NCBI GenBank assembly: GCA_001873285.1
Contig: MNYV01000144.1
Coordinates: forward strand, 1-15,126
DNA length: 15,126 nucleotides
Reading direction: 5' to 3'
Origin: Nitrospirae bacterium CG2_30_53_67
Lineage (GTDB): Bacteria > CG2-30-53-67
The translations under genes and the position numbers were made by a program. The notes under the pieces were generated by a model. The model was not told where the DNA came from, ran no database searches, and saw only the letters and a list, made by a program, of their open reading frames with translations. Below, in pieces: positions 13,688 through 15,126 of this stretch. How positions within the stretch are numbered: the first letter of the stretch is position 1; each line of letters opens with the position of its first letter.

Positions 13688-13739
13688 TGCTTCAGCATTC
13701 GCAGTGAATAAAGTTCTTTTCTCAGTTTCATTTCTCTGA
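13671..13739 (+). pseudogene. Truncated PIN-domain (VapC-like) toxin stub
   Basis: A TTG start at 13671, overlapping the last 17 bases of the antitoxin gene, opens a frame reading MKTFFDASAFA and then VNKVLFSVSFL before a TGA at 13737-13739. FFDASAFA is the canonical beginning of PIN-domain RNase toxins, with the first catalytic Asp. After about 11 codons family resemblance stops and the DNA turns AT-rich. The remaining catalytic acids of a PIN domain, roughly 120 residues more, are missing. I read this as a toxin gene truncated at about 13704 by the event that brought in the following methyltransferase gene. The stub is short, so confidence is moderate. Confidence 0.6.
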
Positions 13740-13780
13740 TAGATTAACATACCAACTCAAAAAAATTCCGGTATGAAATC

Positions 13781-15126
13781 ATGGCCAATAACGGGAAAAT
13801 CCGCAAGAAAGATTCAGCAAGGCTGACGTGGGACAGCAAGCCGCGCCGTGCGCCGAATCCCAAGGATATAGAATTTCAAACCGCAGAGGTCGTGATTCCC
13901 AACCCGGTCCGCAGGGAAGAGCTCCCCTTGTCATTTAGAGACGGCATCATTGGTGAGGCTGAGATTGACAAGCAGAAGATGAACCGCCTGATATGGGGCG
14001 ACAATTTGCTTGCCATGCAGGCCCTATTGTCGCAGGGTTATGAAGGCAAGATCAACCTCATCTACATTGACCCGCCTTTTGATTCAAAGGCAGACTACTC
14101 CCACAAAATGACCATCAACAACAACCCCACTTTAGAAAAGGGAGGCAAGGGGGGATTTGAACGGGGGGTTGAATTCGCCAAAGAACCCTCTGTCATTGAG
14201 CGCCTTGCATACAAAGACACATGGGCAGGAGGGACTGACTCATACCTTGATATGCTCTATCCGAGATTGCAGTTGATGAAAAGACTGCTGGCGGAGGATG
14301 GAAGTATTATTGTTCATTTAGATTATCATATAGTTCATTATGTCAAAATACTTTTAGATGAAATTTTCGGTAGAGGACTTGAAAAAGACGATATTGGATA
14401 TCGAAATGAAATTATTTATTGTTATAGCGGTGGAGGAACCCCACCAACCGAATACCCGAGAAAACACGACAATATTCTTTGGTATTCCAAAGGTCGCAAA
14501 TGGATTTTCAATACTCAATACAGACCATATTCGGAAGGTACTGTTCAAAGGGGGAGGACTGCTGTAAAAGGAGAAAATGCCAAACTTAACCCTTTGGGTA
14601 CGCCTGTGAATGATTGGTGGACTGACATCAAAAAGATAACAAGCCCCACCGATCCCGAAAAAACTTATTACGATACTCAAAAATCAGAAGATTTACTCAC
14701 AAGGATTTTACAGTGCCATAGCAGTACAAGTAATCTTATTGCCGATTTCTTCTGCGGCTCTGGCACAACATTAGCTGTTGCTGAAAGGCTCAACTGTCGC
14801 TGGATTGGCTGCGAACTTGGAAAGGTTGGGATTCAGGTTGCCCGCGCAAGGCTTGTTGAACAGCAGGCAAGACCCTTCCTGATAGAAAACATCGGCAATT
14901 ATCAGCGGGAGATGATTTATCTTACAGGCGGACGCATCTATGAGATGCAGAATCTTATTCTTAAACTCTATGGCGCAACTCCTCGTGATAAGATGAGCGG
15001 GCTCGGCATACGCAAGGCAGATGACGGCGTAGAGGAACTTGTGTACGTGGGCTATCCGGATAGACCTGTCTCAGCAGGCAAGGCAGAGGAACTTGCGCTT
15101 CAGGCGCAGAAGTTGGACGGCAGGGG
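13781..15126 (+). CDS. Site-specific DNA methyltransferase, beta class (type III Mod-like), 3' end beyond the window
   Basis: The frame is open from the ATG at 13781 to the window end, at least 448 codons without a stop. It is an adenine or cytosine amino-methyltransferase using SAM. Motif order is catalytic DPPF (residues 97-100, in LIYIDPPFDS) first, SAM motif FFCGSGTT (323-330) second: the beta class, as in type III Mod proteins. Other family blocks are NRLIWGDNLLAMQALL (68-83), KEPSVIERLAYKDTW (134-148), LAEDGSIIVHLDYHIVHYVK (170-189) and WWTDI (279-283). DPPF rather than DPPY suggests N6-adenine but does not prove it. The target-recognition region (about 200-310) is short and AT-rich. 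Residues about 114-130 look like a translated repeat insertion. No clear ribosome site precedes the ATG. A helicase/nuclease partner may lie to the right. Confidence 0.92.
   Translation, partial: MANNGKIRKKDSARLTWDSKPRRAPNPKDIEFQTAEVVIPNPVRREELPLSFRDGIIGEAEIDKQKMNRLIWGDNLLAMQALLSQGYEGKINLIYIDPPFDSKADYSHKMTINNNPTLEKGGKGGFERGVEFAKEPSVIERLAYKDTWAGGTDSYLDMLYPRLQLMKRLLAEDGSIIVHLDYHIVHYVKILLDEIFGRGLEKDDIGYRNEIIYCYSGGGTPPTEYPRKHDNILWYSKGRKWIFNTQYRPYSEGTVQRGRTAVKGENAKLNPLGTPVNDWWTDIKKITSPTDPEKTYYDTQKSEDLLTRILQCHSSTSNLIADFFCGSGTTLAVAERLNCRWIGCELGKVGIQVARARLVEQQARPFLIENIGNYQREMIYLTGGRIYEMQNLILKLYGATPRDKMSGLGIRKADDGVEELVYVGYPDRPVSAGKAEELALQAQKLDGR
14128..14172. repeat. Intergenic-type repeat inserted in frame within the methyltransferase gene
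   Basis: The run containing CCCCACTTTAGAAAAGGGAG, then GGCAAGGGGGGATTTG and ACGGGGGG, is typical of G-run/C-run intergenic repeats in composition. It encodes a low-complexity stretch (PTLEKGGKGGFERGV) between the conserved blocks SKADYSHKM and EFAKEPSVIE, where relatives as I know them have only a short linker. The reading frame is kept. The element's exact borders cannot be set without an uninterrupted homologue. Confidence 0.5.

Noticed and set aside
1-15126. CRISPR array, tRNA or rRNA genes, in-frame Sec codons
   Set aside because: The repeats present are palindromic and irregularly spaced, not direct repeats with spacers; no tRNA/rRNA features were seen, and no called gene needs to read through TGA.

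Overview
The window looks like chromosomal DNA of a Gram-negative anaerobe, most plausibly Deltaproteobacteria in the broad sense or a Nitrospirota-like lineage. This is an inference from gene content: selenocysteine synthase, a flavoredoxin-type flavoprotein, a secreted two-domain M16 peptidase, a phosphate-transporter/DUF47 pair, and intergenic spaces full of palindromic repeats. No rRNA, tRNA or CRISPR array was seen. The core genes are GC-rich; the right-hand end is clearly poorer in GC.

Layout, left to right. Bases 1-176 (minus) are the start of an IS1380-type transposase cut by the window edge, with a promoter embedded in a palindrome. Then comes a MITE-like element (about 299-482), a promoter, selA (603-2015) and tatC (2095-2847). 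Bases 2848-3472 hold a dead IS630-type transposase fragment and truncated repeats. A SlyD-type FKBP isomerase lies on the minus strand (3473-3994). Bases 4051-4412 are a dense block of palindromic elements: a 157-bp inverted-repeat element, an orphan terminator-like hairpin, and a second copy of the element found before selA. The DUF47/pit phosphate-uptake operon follows (4602-6195), behind a good promoter, a Pho-box-like sequence and an operator-like palindrome. It converges on doxX (minus, 6196-6651). After a repeat-rich spacer come a THUMP/SAM rRNA methyltransferase (minus, 7002-8183) and, divergently, a secreted M16 peptidase (8475-11183), a flavoredoxin-like protein (11260-11811) and trpE (11852-13387).

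The right end (13388-15126) is an accessory junction. trpE ends with a Shine-Dalgarno sequence that has no start codon behind it, so a trpG-like partner seems to have been displaced. An autonomous Phd/YefM-type antitoxin follows, with its own promoter-like elements and a TGTAC/GTACA palindrome. Behind it is a PIN-domain toxin reduced to its first 11 or so codons, then a beta-class DNA methyltransferase open to the window edge. That gene carries an in-frame insertion resembling an intergenic repeat and an AT-rich central segment that could be a swapped target-recognition domain.

Functional links: selA and tatC fit together because many exported selenoenzymes, such as formate dehydrogenases, are Tat substrates. 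DUF47 and Pit form one phosphate-uptake unit. The antitoxin remnant and methyltransferase look like the edge of a defence or mobile island inserted next to a tryptophan gene. The strongest candidates for something undescribed are this junction, the coding-sequence repeat insertion, and the two MITE-like families.
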